A stretch of 64,000 bases of DNA from Rhizoctonia solani (taxonomy: Eukaryota > Basidiomycota > Agaricomycetes > Cantharellales > Ceratobasidiaceae): contig NC_057385.1 of assembly GCF_016906535.1 (NCBI RefSeq), positions 2,480,001 to 2,544,000 of the forward strand, given 5' to 3'. The notes beneath the pieces were generated by a model. That model was not told the DNA's origin. It saw nothing but the letters and a program-made list of their open reading frames with translations, and searched no databases. The position numbers and the translations under genes are program-made. This document shows positions 23,579 through 40,649 of this stretch, piece by piece. The stretch's first letter is position 1. Every line of letters starts with the position of its first letter.

Positions 23579-24159
23579 TATGTGAAGCTGAGTTATATGT
23601 GACAGTTGGTAGTTAGAATTTAAATGGTCTGGTAGTAGCAACTTGTCCGTTCTGATTGTGAGGATGAGTGCTTATATGCGTCGGGCACTCTCGTAATCTT
23701 AATTCAATACTCCACATCTTATGTTAGTTTTGGTGCCCTTTAACCAAGGTTAACGCATCCAGAACGCCAACAGTGCTTGTGACGCAGGGCGACATCACTA
23801 GGGGGCAAATGCCGGAATGGAGTTCCGTAAATGGAGTTCAGTGCGAGCCCCAAGCATTGAGACCCAACTGTGGTGACAACAAGTCAATTATAACACTAAC
23901 TTGTGTACAACAAAATATACCGATATCATATATTTCCGGTAATAAACTCACGTTGTTGGTAGACGGACGTACATTAACCTAACCTTTTATACCAAATGCC
24001 CGCGCAAAAGTCCTGATCTATTCGCGCTCTCAACCAGTGCATACAGAACTGAAATTAGAGGTACCATTCATTAAAAGGACAATAGCACAAAACTAATTGA
24101 TACAATGGGTAATCATCAAAAGGATATCTCGGGACGTTTAACAATATAGGACTGGGGAT
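23579..24159. other. Spacer between the two small basic-protein genes
   Basis: About 580 bp, AT-rich in parts. It holds the promoter of the first small gene and the 3' end of the second. No further gene recognised. Confidence 0.4.
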
Positions 24160-24553
24160 TTAGTAGCGATGGGTAGTGGTATGGCGACGGCGACCACCAA
24201 TATGCAAGAAATGCTTAATGCGAACAGATAGGGGTACATGCGCTTCGTTGCCGCGGCCCTGTCTCGAAGCAGTAAGCTAGCAGTTACCTTGGAGTCTAGA
24301 CCTTTGGACGTACCATTGACCTCAGACCGCGCTTGGCATGCTGCCGGCCAGCAGATGTGGTGTTAGGATTGTGCAACGCAGCCTGGAACACGCCCATCAA
24401 TCCACGTTACTCTGGGTGTTAATCAGTGGAACTAACCTTGTATCCACCAGCACGACGGTTAGGATTCTTACGGTGGAACATCCCACTAAAGCCACCACGA
24501 CGCGTAGAGGTATGAGTAGTATGAGTAGCACGAGTACGGCGGGATCCAAACAT
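24160..24553 (-). CDS. Small basic protein 2 (MFGSRR family), unknown function
   Basis: Three exons give a protein of about 90-100 residues: MFGSRRTRATHTTHTSTRRG, then GMFHRKNPNRRAGGYK, spliced to AALHNPNTTSAGRQHAKRGL and RSM, spliced to GRGNEAHVPLSVRIKHFLHI and GGRRRHTTTHRY, ending at TAA. The NPxxxAGGYKAALxNPNTTxxGRxHAK core reads like a conserved motif, and I believe similar uncharacterised small proteins exist in other basidiomycetes. It is highly basic, His/Arg/Thr-rich and lacks hydrophobic segments. It is a tandem paralogue of the preceding small gene. Both introns have clear GT-AG borders and keep the frame, which supports a real gene. Confidence 0.7.
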
Positions 24554-25040
24554 GTTTAGTAAAATTTAGTTACGTTGGGTGAGGTAAAAATTGAATTGGC
24601 GAGTCTTGGGCTTACCCCACTTGGCTTATATGCGCTCACCGGTGATACTGACCACATGAGCGCAAGGTGGGGCGGACGTGGAGCCCATACTTCTTCTAAC
24701 ATTCGCCTGAGTTCTTTGCTCCTATCCTATGACGCGACCAGACGTCACGCCAATTAGAAGCCCTAGTACGTCAGTGACCACGCGATATACTTCTGATTAT
24801 CATTTGTCTCTATTCTATATTGCCTATGGAATTAAGTAAAAGGCCCCATAGACCTGAATAGCGAACTAGTGTATCGTGTGGTAGGATATGCATGTTATAA
24901 TACACAGTACTTATGCAGTTAAGGTTTAATAGAAGTTGTGACAACATGCGACGAGTAGGAATAGGAAAAAAGGCAAACGCGATAACAGGGAAAAAGCGTG
25001 TACTGTAAAACACACAAGGCACAGCCCTTAGAATTAGTGT
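24554..25040. other. Intergenic
   Basis: Promoter side of the second small gene and 3' flank of SOG2. AT-rich around 24.8-25.0 kb. No gene recognised. Confidence 0.4.
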
Positions 25041-28000
25041 TTAGATCATTTGCGCACCAGTTCGGCCGATGAGTGTCGGGTGATGCACGGTCATATGTTC
25101 GTCACTCTTGAAGGACTGTCCGGGCATCGCGCTCCAAGGAACGTCGCGCGGTGTTCCTGGGATGGGTGTTGGGCCGGAAGATTGTGATGGTGCCACACCA
25201 CCAACAGCTGCGCTCCGACTTCGCGAGAGAGAAGACCCTGCACGTATGTGGCCCTCTCCTGCTTCTGAAATACCCAAACCTAGACCACCTGCGAACGCCG
25301 GAGTAGTCGGTCGTGCGGAGGGCGGTGGAGCAAACGATGATGCCTGGAGGAAGAAGATGGTTTCTTGCGTTGCCTGTGTTACGCGCTGAGCTGAATTTCG
25401 CAGAGACGGGGAAATTGGATATGCGCTGGAGAAAGTCCTCAATAGGACAATAGCTCGGGTAACGGTCTAGGTAAAATACGTATTAGAAGCTTCAATAACA
25501 GTGTCTTAGAAGGCTCACCTTGGCAAACAACGTAGCAAATTCATACAGGGGTTTCCGGCCGGCTTCCTTCCCAGTTCCTTCGCGCACAGCACGAAGGGCG
25601 GCTCGTAACTTGGACGTCGCGTCAAGTGCATTGCTCAGGCCCTCATCGACAGGAGCAATCACGCCCTTACCCACACCCTGGGACCGCGCAGAATCAATCG
25701 TCGCGCCTAACAAAGCCCACATTTCAGATGCTATGGCAGCCGCCTTTTCAGCCGTATTGAGCAAATCTTCGTCCACGCCTTGTAGTGACTCGGATGGTGC
25801 GAGTAATGTACCTGGCGCACGACGTGCTTGTCGTGCGGTAGTGCGCATGAGCGGTGAACCAGTCGTGTCCGAGAGATTCTGTTCGCGAGACGCTGAGCGA
25901 CCTGATATTGAATGGTTTGGAGATGATGTGACCGACTGATCGGCATGCAACCCGTTGGCATTGGAATTTTTGAGCGCAGACCGTAGAGGTGTAGGAGATG
26001 ATTGTGCGACAGGGGCCTCGGAGCCGGCACTCATAGGAGAATCCATAGGTGAAGACGTGAGGGCCCTGCTGAGAGTGCTCAGCTTAAGGTCGCGCGAGCC
26101 AGATGCCTGGTTAGACTGGGGTGCGGATCGAGCTGAGGTAGGAGCGGATTCTAACTCCGACTCGGCCTCTCGTGCAATAGTAGAATTGAGTGGTTCTGTA
26201 TGCTCTTCAATGGGAGAGATAGGTCGTCTGGATGACGATGGCCCAGAAGTACCCGGTGCCATACTAAGTCCCAACCCAGATTTGGAGGAAATGGTTGGTA
26301 TGGGCGATACAGTGGTTTCGGCAAGATATTCCTTAACCTCGGCCAAATGGGGCATCAAATCGCGCCAAGAGTTCACAACCTCGGCAACACCTCCATACAA
26401 CATCAACAGCAAGTGACGCGCAAAACGCACATCGCCACCAGCCCCTGCAGCCAGAACCTTGAGCTGCAGCTGGAGCATCGCAACAACTCGGCAGCATACG
26501 CTTACATTTTCATGGCATGCCTCGACGACCGAACGACATTCCATTGCGCTTGGGACAGCTCGCCGGGCAGTCGAATCATATCGCTCGAGAGCGCCAATAA
26601 GCGTATCCATTGCCTTTTTGGCCGGATCGAGGACCCGAACTAGGATATTGGCTATTCGACGTTCCACTATCACGTTGGTGTATTGTTGTATGGCTGAATA
26701 GATCTGGGAGACAGCAAACAATATACCCCTAATTGCATCGACTGTTTGGAGGAGCGATTGAGGAAGGGGCGGGGCAGAAACCGAAAAAGGGATAGTCGAG
26801 AGCCTCCTAAAGTACGAGTTTCGGACCCCATCCATGGGCGTTTCAGGAACGATCCCCGTTGGAGGAGGGGAAGTCTCGGCCTGGTGAATCGGAGTTGAGT
26901 GCGATGGAAGTGGAGGTGAAGTGACTCCGGCGGCGGAGGTCGACGCGCCATTTTGCCGTGGAGTTGAAGAGAAAGGCCCGCTTAAAGGTTCGCGAGCTCT
27001 CCTACCCGACGGTTTGATGGTTCCATTGGGATTATACCCTTTTCGTAGATCCGGAAGACTCTGTTTCGCAGCTAGGTTACCCACCGAAGCCGCAGGTCGT
27101 CGACTATCAGCGGAATACGACGCATTTCGCCCGTGATAACTCGATGAAGAGGAAGGTGTGGGCTCATCGAGCGTAGGGACAGATGTATCTGGCGACCCGC
27201 CTGGCTCGGACCTTGTCGGCTGGGGTTTCTTGGAAATAGCCAGCGCAGGCGTCTCTCCGGCGACATAATTAACGTTATCAACCAATGAATACTCTGAGGT
27301 AACTGAATATTCGGAATTGACCGAATCCTCAGAAACGTTCCGGCCGTGGGCAGGGCGCCCAAATGTTGTCCGCGATTCGCCGACGTTGTTCGCTTGGCCA
27401 GATCTGGAAGTGTTGAGTTGGTTTTGGTCTTGTCATTGAGTGGATTGAGGTCATACCTGCTGGGTGCTCTTCTTGACTGTTCAGCGCCGGGTTTCCTGGG
27501 CGAGGCGTTGGTGGTGTACCACTGCTTGAGCTGGGTAATGAACTTGACCATGTCATCGGTCTTGTCCGTCTGGGGAATTTTGTCCTGTACAACTGATGCA
27601 GGAGGCCATTCTATCGGGTTGTTGTCTACTTTGAGCATCTTCAGATTCTTGAACTCGACAAAGTACCCAGGTAACTTGGTTATTCTGTTTTTAGATAGCG
27701 AAAAGACCTGTGAGAGTTTAGATGGGCATATAAGAGCTAGAATAGGCGGCTGACCCTAAGGTTCACAAGAGTGCCTGGGTCGACTGGAAGAAGCGGGATC
27801 TTGTTCCTTCCAATGTCGAGAATCTCCAGTGAGGGCATCTTGGTAACCTACGAGCAGAATGAGCAAGTCAAATCAAGTACACAAACACACATACCACTTC
27901 TGGAAAGGTCACAAATGCATTCGCACGCAGGTTGAGGTATCTCAGGCGATAGAGCGATGCAAAATTGGAGGGTAATTTTCGCAGATAATTATTCGAAAGT

Positions 28001-28293
28001 GCAAGTCTACGGGGTGTGTATGAGCTCCACCACATCACAGGAATCATAAGCAACGTATATAACTACCTAGTGACTATGCCCTCGGCATCAAGGTCGTCTC
28101 TTCCTATGCGTGCAAGCTCCTCGGTAGCCTCCTCGCTGACATCTCCAATATTCTTGAGACTAAAGTCAAGTGTCTTTCCCGCATCTGCGGACGATGCGAT
28201 GGCAGCAGCTATAAGAACGCTATCGAGCGGAGTAGACGCCGACCGAGCCCGCGAGTGGTTCGGCCGAGACGAAGAGTCGCCTGCAGAGAGCAT
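25041..28293 (-). CDS. SOG2: Leucine-rich-repeat RAM-network protein SOG2
   Basis: SOG2 is a component of the RAM/MOR (NDR kinase) network, which controls polarity and cell separation. The start at 28293 gives MLSAGDSSSRPNHSRARSAS. Leucine-rich repeats follow: ALSNNYLRKLPSNFASLY, RLRYLNLRANAFVTFPEV, MPSLEILDIGRNKIPLLP and KNLKMLKVDNNPIEWPP. A long Ser/Pro-rich linker leads to the helical SOG2 C-terminal region (QSLLQTVDAIRGILFAVSQI, ERRIANILVRVLDPAKKAMD, RFARHLLLMLYGGVAEVVNS). One exon runs open for nearly 1.8 kb. The Ser/Thr-Pro-rich linker is a plausible target for kinases. The last exon ends HPTLIGRTGAQMI. Confidence 0.85.
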
Positions 28294-28704
28294 CGCACCG
28301 GGTACTATCCAGTGCGGTCGCTGTCGTTGTTGACCGGAAGCGCAAGTCTAAACAGACGCTGGGCGCTAACCCCGATTGTCGCCTCCCGAGGCTACCCTTG
28401 TCCCTGCCGATTAAAGTATGACAACTCTCGTTTGTTGTGATTTCACTCATGCTTGCACGCATTTGCCTCTTCAGGATTCCTTCAATTTTTTGTTACAATG
28501 ATTTACGTTTCAGTTCTTCCCGGCTCCGGCTCTCTCAACGACCAATTCTACTCAACCCTTGACCATAAAATGTTCCCAATTTTCAGAGCTCATGGCACAA
28601 GTGGATGAAAAAAGGAAATTTATAAATGTTCAAATCACTTAATACAATACAATGATAGGAAAACTATGAACACAAATGCACAAAACGGTCTATCAAACAA
28701 GAGT
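28294..28704. other. Intergenic between SOG2 and HSP70
   Basis: Upstream region of SOG2 and 3' UTR of HSP70. No gene recognised. Confidence 0.4.
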
Positions 28705-30268
28705 TTAGTCGACCTCCTCGACGGATGGGCCGTCGGCGTCGTGTGCAGCACCACCCGCTCCACCAGCACCGGGGAATCCACCAGGTGCACCACCAGGGGC
28801 TCCTCCACCGCCGTACAACCTCGACATGATCGGGTTTGCAACGGCCTCGAGCTCCTTTTGCTTGCTCTCGTACTCCTCCTTGGAAGCTTCCTGGGAGGCG
28901 TCGAGCCAGCCGATGGCCTCATCGACAGCACTCTGGAGTTTGGACTTGTCGCCGGCTTCGAACTTGTCGGCGAGCTTGTCGTCCTGGAGAGTGTTGCGCA
29001 GGTTGTAGGCGTAGGATTCGAGCGCATTCTTGGAAGAGATACGAGCGGCGGCTTCCTCGTCCTCCTTCTTGTACTTCTCGGCCTCGGAGACCATGCGCTC
29101 GATCTCCTCCTTGGAGAGACGACCCTTGTCGTTGGTGATGGTGATGCGGTTGGACTTTCCGGTGGTCTTGTCCGCGGCAGAGACGTTCAAGATACCGTTG
29201 GCATCGATGTCGAAGGTGACCTCGATTTGAGGAACACCACGAGGGGCGGGAGGAATGCCGGAGAGTTCGAACTTTCCGAGAAGGTTGTTATCCTTGGTGC
29301 GCGCACGCTCACCCTCGTAGACCTGGATGAGCACACCGGGCTGGTTGTCGGACTACAGGGCATAGGGTTAGTAATCAGGCGCATATAGCCCAACGGGATG
29401 AAACTTACGTAGGTCGAGAAGATCTCAGACTTCTTGGTCGGGACAGTGGTGTTGCGCTTGATGAGGGCGGTGAAGACACCACCAGCGGTCTCGATACCAG
29501 TGGAGAGAGGAGCAACGTCGAGCAGGAGCAAGTCCTGAGTCTTCTCGGAGGTGTCACCGCTGAGGATAGCAGCCTGGACGGCAGCACCGTATGCGACGGC
29601 CTCATCAGGGTTGATGGACTTGTTGGGCTCCTTGCCGTTGAAGAAGTCGGAGACGAGCTTGATGATACGAGGGATACGGGTAGAACCACCGACTAGCACA
29701 ATGTCATGGACGTTGCTCTTGTCGATCTTGGAGTCGCGGAGGACCTTCTCGACGGGCTCGAGAGTGCCACGGAAGAGGTCCTGGCAGAGCTCCTCGAAAC
29801 GAGCACGGGTGAGCGAGGTGTAGAAGTCAATACCCTCGAAGAGCGAGTCGATTTCGATGGAAGTCTGAGCAGCCGACGAGAGAGTGCGCTTGGCACGTTC
29901 GCAGGCGGTGCGGAGACGACGGAGGGCACGAGGGTTGGTAGAAAGATCTGTAATGAGATATTAGTCATTAATTAAACCAGATCAGGACGATCAACTTACC
30001 CTTCTTGTTCTTGCGCTTGAACTCTTGGACAAAGTGATTGACGAGACGGTTGTCAAAGTCCTCACCACCAAGATGGGTGTCACCGGCGGTAGCCTTGACT
30101 TCGAAGATACCTTCCTCGATGGTCAAGAGCGAAACATCGAAAGTTCCTCCACCGAGATCGAAGATAAGTACGTTGCGCTCCCCCTGGACCTTCTTGTCGA
30201 GACCGTAGGCGATAGCAGCAGCGGTGGGCTCGTTGATGATACGGAGAACGTTGAGGCCAGAGATAACA

Positions 30269-30315
<47 letters not shown>

Positions 30316-30807
30316 AACAGTGACGACGGCGTTGTTGACGGTACCACCAAGGTATGACTCGGCAGTTTCCTTCATCTTGAGGAGAACCATGGACGAGATT
30401 TCCTCAGGAGTGAAGGTCTTGGTCTCGCCACGGTACTCGACAGAAATCACAGGCTTGCCACCCTTGTTCTCGACCTTGAAGGGGAAGTGCTTGATATCCG
30501 ACTGGACCTCAGGATCATCGAAGCGGCGACCGATGAGGCGCTTGGCATCGAACACGGTGTTGACCGGGTTCATGGCGACTTGGTTCTTTGCAGCATCTCC
30601 GATGAGACGCTCGGTGTCCGAGAAGGACACATACGAAGGGGTAGTGCGGTTACCCTGGTCGTTGGCAATAATTTCGACTCGGTCATTTTGCCATACTCCA
30701 ACACAGCTATGATTAAATGCGCGTCAGCAGCAGACTTTTGTATACTTGATTAAATTTACTTACGAGTAGGTAGTGCCGAGATCAATTCCGATAGCTTTTG
30801 AAGTCAT
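28705..30807 (-). CDS. Cytosolic HSP70 chaperone (SSA type)
   Basis: ATP-dependent chaperone of the cytosol and nucleus. Starts [20 protein letters not shown], with conserved segments [57 protein letters not shown] and [11 protein letters not shown]. The substrate-binding part has [20 protein letters not shown], and the Gly/Pro-rich tail ends in [12 protein letters not shown] is the TPR-cochaperone docking signal of cytosolic HSP70. Introns fall after the first about 30 codons, after KRKNKK, and before SDNQPG. The frame is intact throughout, and the codons are C-ending and biased as for a highly expressed gene, unlike the neighbours. A TATA box and a heat-shock-like element lie upstream. Confidence 0.97.
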
Positions 30808-30938
30808 GATTAAGCGTTAAGATCTATGCGAGGTAGGGTCAAGGGCTGAATGCGCAATAGAGCTGCAGAGACTCACAAGAACTGATGAGAGGGGAAAGCA
30901 AAGAAAGTCTGAGGAGAGGGGGAGCGCGTCCCACCACC

Positions 30939-30949
30939 TTATATATATG
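30939..30949 (-). promoter_or_regulatory. TATA box of HSP70
   Basis: TATATATAA on the minus strand, about 135 bp upstream of the HSP70 start codon. That distance leaves room for a leader. Confidence 0.6.
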
Positions 30950-31016
30950 CACACACGCGGAGCACATTTGCCCTCAAAAATTCAGTTTCTACCATATTCT
31001 ACTACGTTCTATTACC

Positions 31017-31026
31017 ATCACGTGAT
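31017..31026. promoter_or_regulatory. ATCACGTGAT palindrome upstream of HSP70
   Basis: A perfect 10-bp palindrome with a CACGTG core, between the HSP70 TATA box and the heat-shock-like element. A second core (TCACGTGA) lies at 31698-31705 in the same divergent intergenic region. Confidence 0.5.
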
Positions 31027-31051
31027 ATGACGTGAACACCGCCACCGATGT

Positions 31052-31064
31052 TTCCAGAATTGTC
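31052..31064 (-). promoter_or_regulatory. Candidate heat shock element
   Basis: TTCCAGAATTGTC has two perfect inverted nGAAn units (TTCnnGAA) and a third that is off by one base. It lies about 110 bp upstream of the HSP70 TATA box, a usual place for HSF binding. Confidence 0.5.
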
Positions 31065-32048
31065 TCGTCTGTTCCCAGTGCCCTCGCCCGGACCAGCATT
31101 TTCCAGGTGCCGCGCGTCTTTTCTTAAAGTTATCCGGTGTGGGGAAAGGAGAATCGTCGCTTGATATAGTGCACAGCGTTATGGACTTATCTATCTTGGA
31201 CTTGCTATATATGCATGGTATTTGTACAAATGTAATATATTTAGGCTATTCTACGCATATATATCAACTATGTAAGCCGCTAAGCCTCGATATCGCCTCG
31301 AGTAACGTGCCGGCATAACCAACTCGCTACCACGGCTAACCATGAGGATAAACGGCGGGAAACAACATCAGAGCAACGACCCAAAGGTCAGCAGAAAGCC
31401 CATACCCAAGACGGGCAAGGGCAGACTCTACCCCCTCAAAGAGAGACTCTGCCCAAATAATGAAGTCTTGATCTTACACGAATTTGACTCATTACCGACA
31501 ATAACCAGCAAAGACTGGTGGAGAGCCGACCTCGCATGACCGAGCAAAGCACCTCCCTGTCGTATACTTTAAGGATCGTGTGTTCGGTCGTTCCCATTCC
31601 CTAAATCCGAGGGAATAGCCCTCGTATCCAAAGCACAGAGAGAACGATGGTGATGGTCGCTGCTGGGACTTGCGAGAAAAAACTTGAAGCCGGAATTTCA
31701 CGTGACGTTTCTCATTTCGGGTAACGATGACAAATTTATATAAGCCAGGACCGCATGTATGTCGAGCGCAGCTATTACTCGAATTAATGTATTAGATTAT
31801 CCCATACATAGTAAATGCCGAACACAGTGGCTTGAAGATCGTTGTAGGAAATCCCATTGAGATGTCAGAGGCTAGCGCGGGGGTTACGGGTAACAGTGGA
31901 TTAGCAATCATTCTTGACGGTTTACGGGGGTCCGGGCTTAGTCCACCATAATCTATCGAGACTCTTGTCTCTGCCAGATTCCTCCAGCACGATCTGCGAC
32001 CCATCCTCGACCACCGCATATCCATAGCCGGCCGAACCTCCACCGGCG
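31065..32048. other. Divergent intergenic region, HSP70/USP7
   Basis: Nearly 1 kb without a convincing gene. It contains the TCACGTGA at 31698-31705 and a TATATAA at about 31736-31742 that could serve the plus-strand USP7 gene. Open frames here are short and unconvincing. Confidence 0.4.
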
Positions 32049-36534
<4,486 letters not shown>

Positions 36535-36731
36535 TCGGTGTTCCGAGTTGAGATAATCGAGTTTATTGTATAGCAGCCGGCATTACAAAGTGTTTTTCTT
36601 GTCATGTATTAAATGTTAAATGTGTTTTCGTGCTCTTAGTTTGCAATAACCCAGTACAGTGAATAGGATAAATTCGCGAAGCGCGAGAACGTAGTATAAT
36701 ACACAAACTACAATGCAGGGCAGTATTTACA

Positions 36732-37559
36732 TCACTTGCGCTTTTTACCCTTTTTAGACGGGGTAGATGGAGTGCTCTGTCGATCGTTTAGACGATGACT
36801 CTATGCTTCCGTTGGTTTACTTACGCTAAGGCCTGAGGCTTTGGAAATGGAGCCGGTCTTTGGTAGTTCGAGATCCCCGTTCACCGAAGGAGATGGAGTA
36901 ATGGATGGGGAAATGGGCGATTTAACAGTGAGTGTATTTGATGACTGGGGAACCTTGGATCCGTATTTTTGCTCTAAAGACACCATTAGAGGATCGCCGA
37001 GCTGATCAATTAATTTACATACCAGCCTCAGCTCGCGTGGCCTGCATCGTAAGCAGAGGTGCCTTGAGCTTCTCGTTCATCAGGATCTCGTTGGCAGAAG
37101 CGAAGATGATCGTTCCCCAAGCAGGGTGGAAGGAGTTCGCCTCGGTTACAACATCTACAATCTCTGCCTCAAGTTGTTTCTCAGCTGCTTGGAATGCAGT
37201 CCATAATGATTCAGGAATGGCGTCCTTCTGAAGTAATTGCTGGAGTGCTGCCTTGTCTTCTCGCATTCGATTGACACGAACTACATCTGCTACAGCACGT
37301 CGAAGAAGTGCTGCTTTCAAGAGTTGGTCTGCGGCTGGGGGATCGCTGCATTGTAGTAGGGATACGTAGGTATCTCGCTCGGGGTGCTCCGGGAACCATT
37401 GTTCGACCTCTTGGGCTAGGAGTGAGAGCTATAAGTTTGGTCATGGTTAGGTGGAAATATTGACTCACCTGCTATTCTCCGTCGATATATCCTGCTAAAT
37501 ATCAATAATGCGCCTACAACTATCACCAAGTATGCGACTGGGGCAAATATCGATGCCAT
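36732..37559 (-). CDS. SEC66: Translocation protein SEC66 (Sec63 complex)
   Basis: Subunit of the Sec62/63 complex in post-translational import into the ER. The N-terminus MASIFAPVAYLVIVVGALLI is a single membrane anchor followed by RIYRRR. The cytosolic part has EVEQWFPEHPERDTYVSLLQ, LLKAALLRRAVADVVRVNRM, REDKAALQQLLQKDAIPESL, AEKQLEAEIVDVVTEANSFH and WGTIIFASANEILMNEK, all typical of Sec66. A Ser/Pro-rich tail ends in KKGKKRK. Three introns are short and clean. It diverges from citrate synthase, with 271 bp between start codons, and is convergent with the USP7-type gene. Confidence 0.9.
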
Positions 37560-37830
37560 GGTGTGCTATAAGCGCGATTGTTAGCCTGTATTTCTTATGT
37601 TTTCATTTTATACTCACAAGCAGGAGGGGTGCTCTAAAGCACTATGGATGTGATGACCACGTTTAGAGACAGAGATTGAGACGTGTAAGGTGCTTATGTC
37701 AGCAGGGGCCAGCTGGCATAGCCAGCGCTTATCATTCCGTGGTTGGACCGCGAAGTGTCCCGTGTCCCGGACCTTGTCAATCATCCACACCTGGGTTCTT
37801 TCTGTATTTTTGCATCTGGTCGCTTCAGCT

Positions 37831-40039
37831 ATGTTCGCATCCTCTCTTCGTTCGCGTACTGCTTTTGTGACCACTAAGGGCGCTTCCAGCATCCGCTACG
37901 CGTCAACCAAAGTAGGCAGCGCTTGTTTAAGCTCTCATTATGCACCCATAAATAACCTGGTTACCCCAGACCTTGAAGGAGACTCTCCAAGAGGTCATTC
38001 CCGCCAAACAGGCCCAGATAAAGGAGCTTGTAAGCCTTTTGCATATAGGCCTACCAGCATCTAACTCTTCAGGCAGCGAACTACCCATGCAGGTGTTAAG
38101 GTCGGAGACGTCAAAGTATGCACTCAATATTATGCGATATTCGACCAGCACTTACACCAGCTCTCGTCTGTAGATAGAAAATGTCATTGGAGGTATGCGG
38201 GGCCTCAAAGCTATGCTCTGGGAGGGATCGGTCCTTGACCCGAATGAGGTCCGTAAATTTCCGACTCATATTACGCTGTTGTCTCGTGGACTGATGAACG
38301 GCTGGGTAGGGGATCCGGTTTCACGGTCTCTCCATTCCCGATTGCCAAAAGGTGCTGCCCCCTGCACATGGGGGGAAGGAGATTATCTCGGAGAGTATGC
38401 TATGGTTGCTCTTGACCGGTCAAGTTCCATCACATGAACAAGTTCGCGATTTCTCTCGTTCTCTGGCTGAACGTGGCGAGCTCCCCAATCACGTTACTAA
38501 GCTCGTGGATGCGTAAGTTTGGCTATATATGACTCCCATCGTACATATCTGACATTGTCGAGATAGATTCCCGAAGACTCTGCATCCGATGACGGTAAGG
38601 TGAATGTTGCATTGTTACAGTGAGATATTTATTGGGGGGATCTAGCAACTTGCTATGGGTGTTGCGGCATTGAACCATGACTCGTCATTTGCTGCTGCAT
38701 ATGAGAGGGGTGAGTCGAACACAACTGCTTGCCTATTCGTCCCTTTTGATCTCGCACACTAAGGTATCAAGAAAGCGGACTACTGGGAACCAGTTTTGGA
38801 GGACTCATTAGATCTTGTCGCAAAGCTCCCCGCACTTGCTGCTAGGATTTATCGGAATACTTATAAGCCCGAGGCTCAGCTACCACCAGTTGATAAGAAC
38901 CTCGATCTTGTTGGTACGAAGAACGCATATATATTAGGGTGTGACTCTTTCTGACTCCTTTCTAGGAAACTATGTCAACATGCTTGGATATGGTGACAAT
39001 AAGAGCTTGACCGAATACTTACGCCTTTATATTGCTTTGCACGGAGATCACGAGGGTGGAAACGTATCCGCGCATACATCCCGTAAGTGCTGGTCTCTGT
39101 TTCCATAACTTGACTTATTCTATCCAAACCAACTATAGATCTCGTCGGTTCCGCTTTGAGCGACCCCTACCTTTCGTACTCTGCCGCACTCCTCGGCCTT
39201 GCTGGACCTCTTCATGGGTATGGTACCATGATTAGGGGATGGGGGTATCACTAAAACGATTACTAGATTGGCCAACCAAGAAGTTCTCCGATGGATGCTA
39301 GAAATGCAGAAGGCAGTTGGTGAGGATCCAAGCCACGACCAGATCAAAGAATATTTGTGGAAGACACTGAAGAGTGGACAGGTGGTCCCTGGGTAGGTCA
39401 CCAAAATTTAGCTGCGCTTCTTTAGACTAAATCCATGAATAAAGCTACGGTCATGGTGTACTCAGGAAGCCGGATCCACGCTTTATTGCCTTGCAACAAT
39501 TCTCTGCAACTAGGGCAGAACTCAAGGATAGTCCCATTATCAAGCTTGTGAACAAAACCAGCGAAGTTGCACCTGGAGTCCTGACCGAACATGGCAAGGT
39601 AAGCACTACCTTGCTATGCATAGACACTCTTTAACTAAACATACACGGCAAAAGGCCAAGAGCGTTCACCCCAACGTTGATGCCGTGTCCGGGTGCCTGT
39701 TGTACCACTATGGGCTCACACAATTCAAGTACTACACTGTTATCTTCGGTGTTTCTCGCGGTCGGTCATCTTATTCTGTTTATTTGCGTATCTCTCTAAC
39801 CCCAGGTTCATCGTCTAGTCCTTGGATGCGTATCTCAACTTGTATGGGATCGTGGTAAGTATCTTATTTAAAACATATGCACAGCCCATAATTTAACTCA
39901 TCACGAACAGCTCTTGGACTGCCTATTGAGAGGCCAAAGTGTGAGTATTACAAATCCAATTTCTATTCAAATCCAGCAACTTGATCTTTCTTTAGCTGTT
40001 TCTATGGCCGACCTTCAAAAGATTGTCGGTAGCGCATAG
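37831..40039 (+). CDS. CIT1: Mitochondrial citrate synthase
   Basis: Condenses oxaloacetate and acetyl-CoA in the TCA cycle. The N-terminus [20 protein letters not shown] is a mitochondrial presequence. Family segments include [38 protein letters not shown] and [20 protein letters not shown]. Later come [58 protein letters not shown] and LPIERPKSVSMADLQ. It has more than ten short introns and an intact frame. The length, about 470 residues, matches the eukaryotic enzyme. No peroxisomal SKL-type end is present (ends VGSA), which supports the mitochondrial isoform. Confidence 0.95.
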
Positions 40040-40649
40040 CCTGAGGCACAACAATGAATCCGTTGTTTTGCTAAGGCTACGAGGATGTATATAGCCAAAA
40101 CTTAAAAACAGTTGTTTTCATGAATAACCAGCCCCGGGCCTATTATGCGGATATAAAGAACTTTTCGCCTGAGAAGAGATAATTCCACACATTCAAGCTT
40201 AAGCGGACCCATCGCGTTCTTCTAACTCTATAATAATCAATGCGCATTAGCGCTACTTCCATCGTAAACTTAGAGGCTTGCTATGCCTTTGCATTTGGAA
40301 CGACAGTATGGAGGCTCGCGTGGGTCAAAGTCCGGACCCGCTCTACTGTATGTGTAATCTCGGTGTTTCTTAGAGATACTTTAAAGTATGGGATCGGTAG
40401 CTTGGCTAGATAAAACGACCCCTACATATATGCTATTTATATGTATAAATGGCTCCATAATCCGGAATGGAATGCAGTGCGCCTTCAATCATAACCCTCA
40501 TAGTAATTTAGGGGCAGTATTTACTATAATACTCGTACGATCAAAATAACTTCTCGGCTCGTGAGCTTGGGTTGTCCATATATAAACAAAGCTACATAAA
40601 GCATACAAAAATGGCTAAAAATTCAGCATATTCCCATGCAGGCAATGGT
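40040..40649. other. Intergenic, convergent 3' regions
   Basis: About 600 bp of AT-rich sequence between citrate synthase and the F-box gene. I see no gene, repeat or RNA. Confidence 0.4.

Noticed and set aside
28666..29388. Plus-strand open frame opposite HSP70
   Set aside because: Antisense open frames are common opposite strongly codon-biased HSP70 genes. The composition is repetitive Val/Leu/Gly, and the sense strand is unambiguous.
31342..31539. Possible small gene between HSP70 and USP7
   Set aside because: An open frame of 65 codons without conserved features or introns, lying in a promoter region; not supportable.
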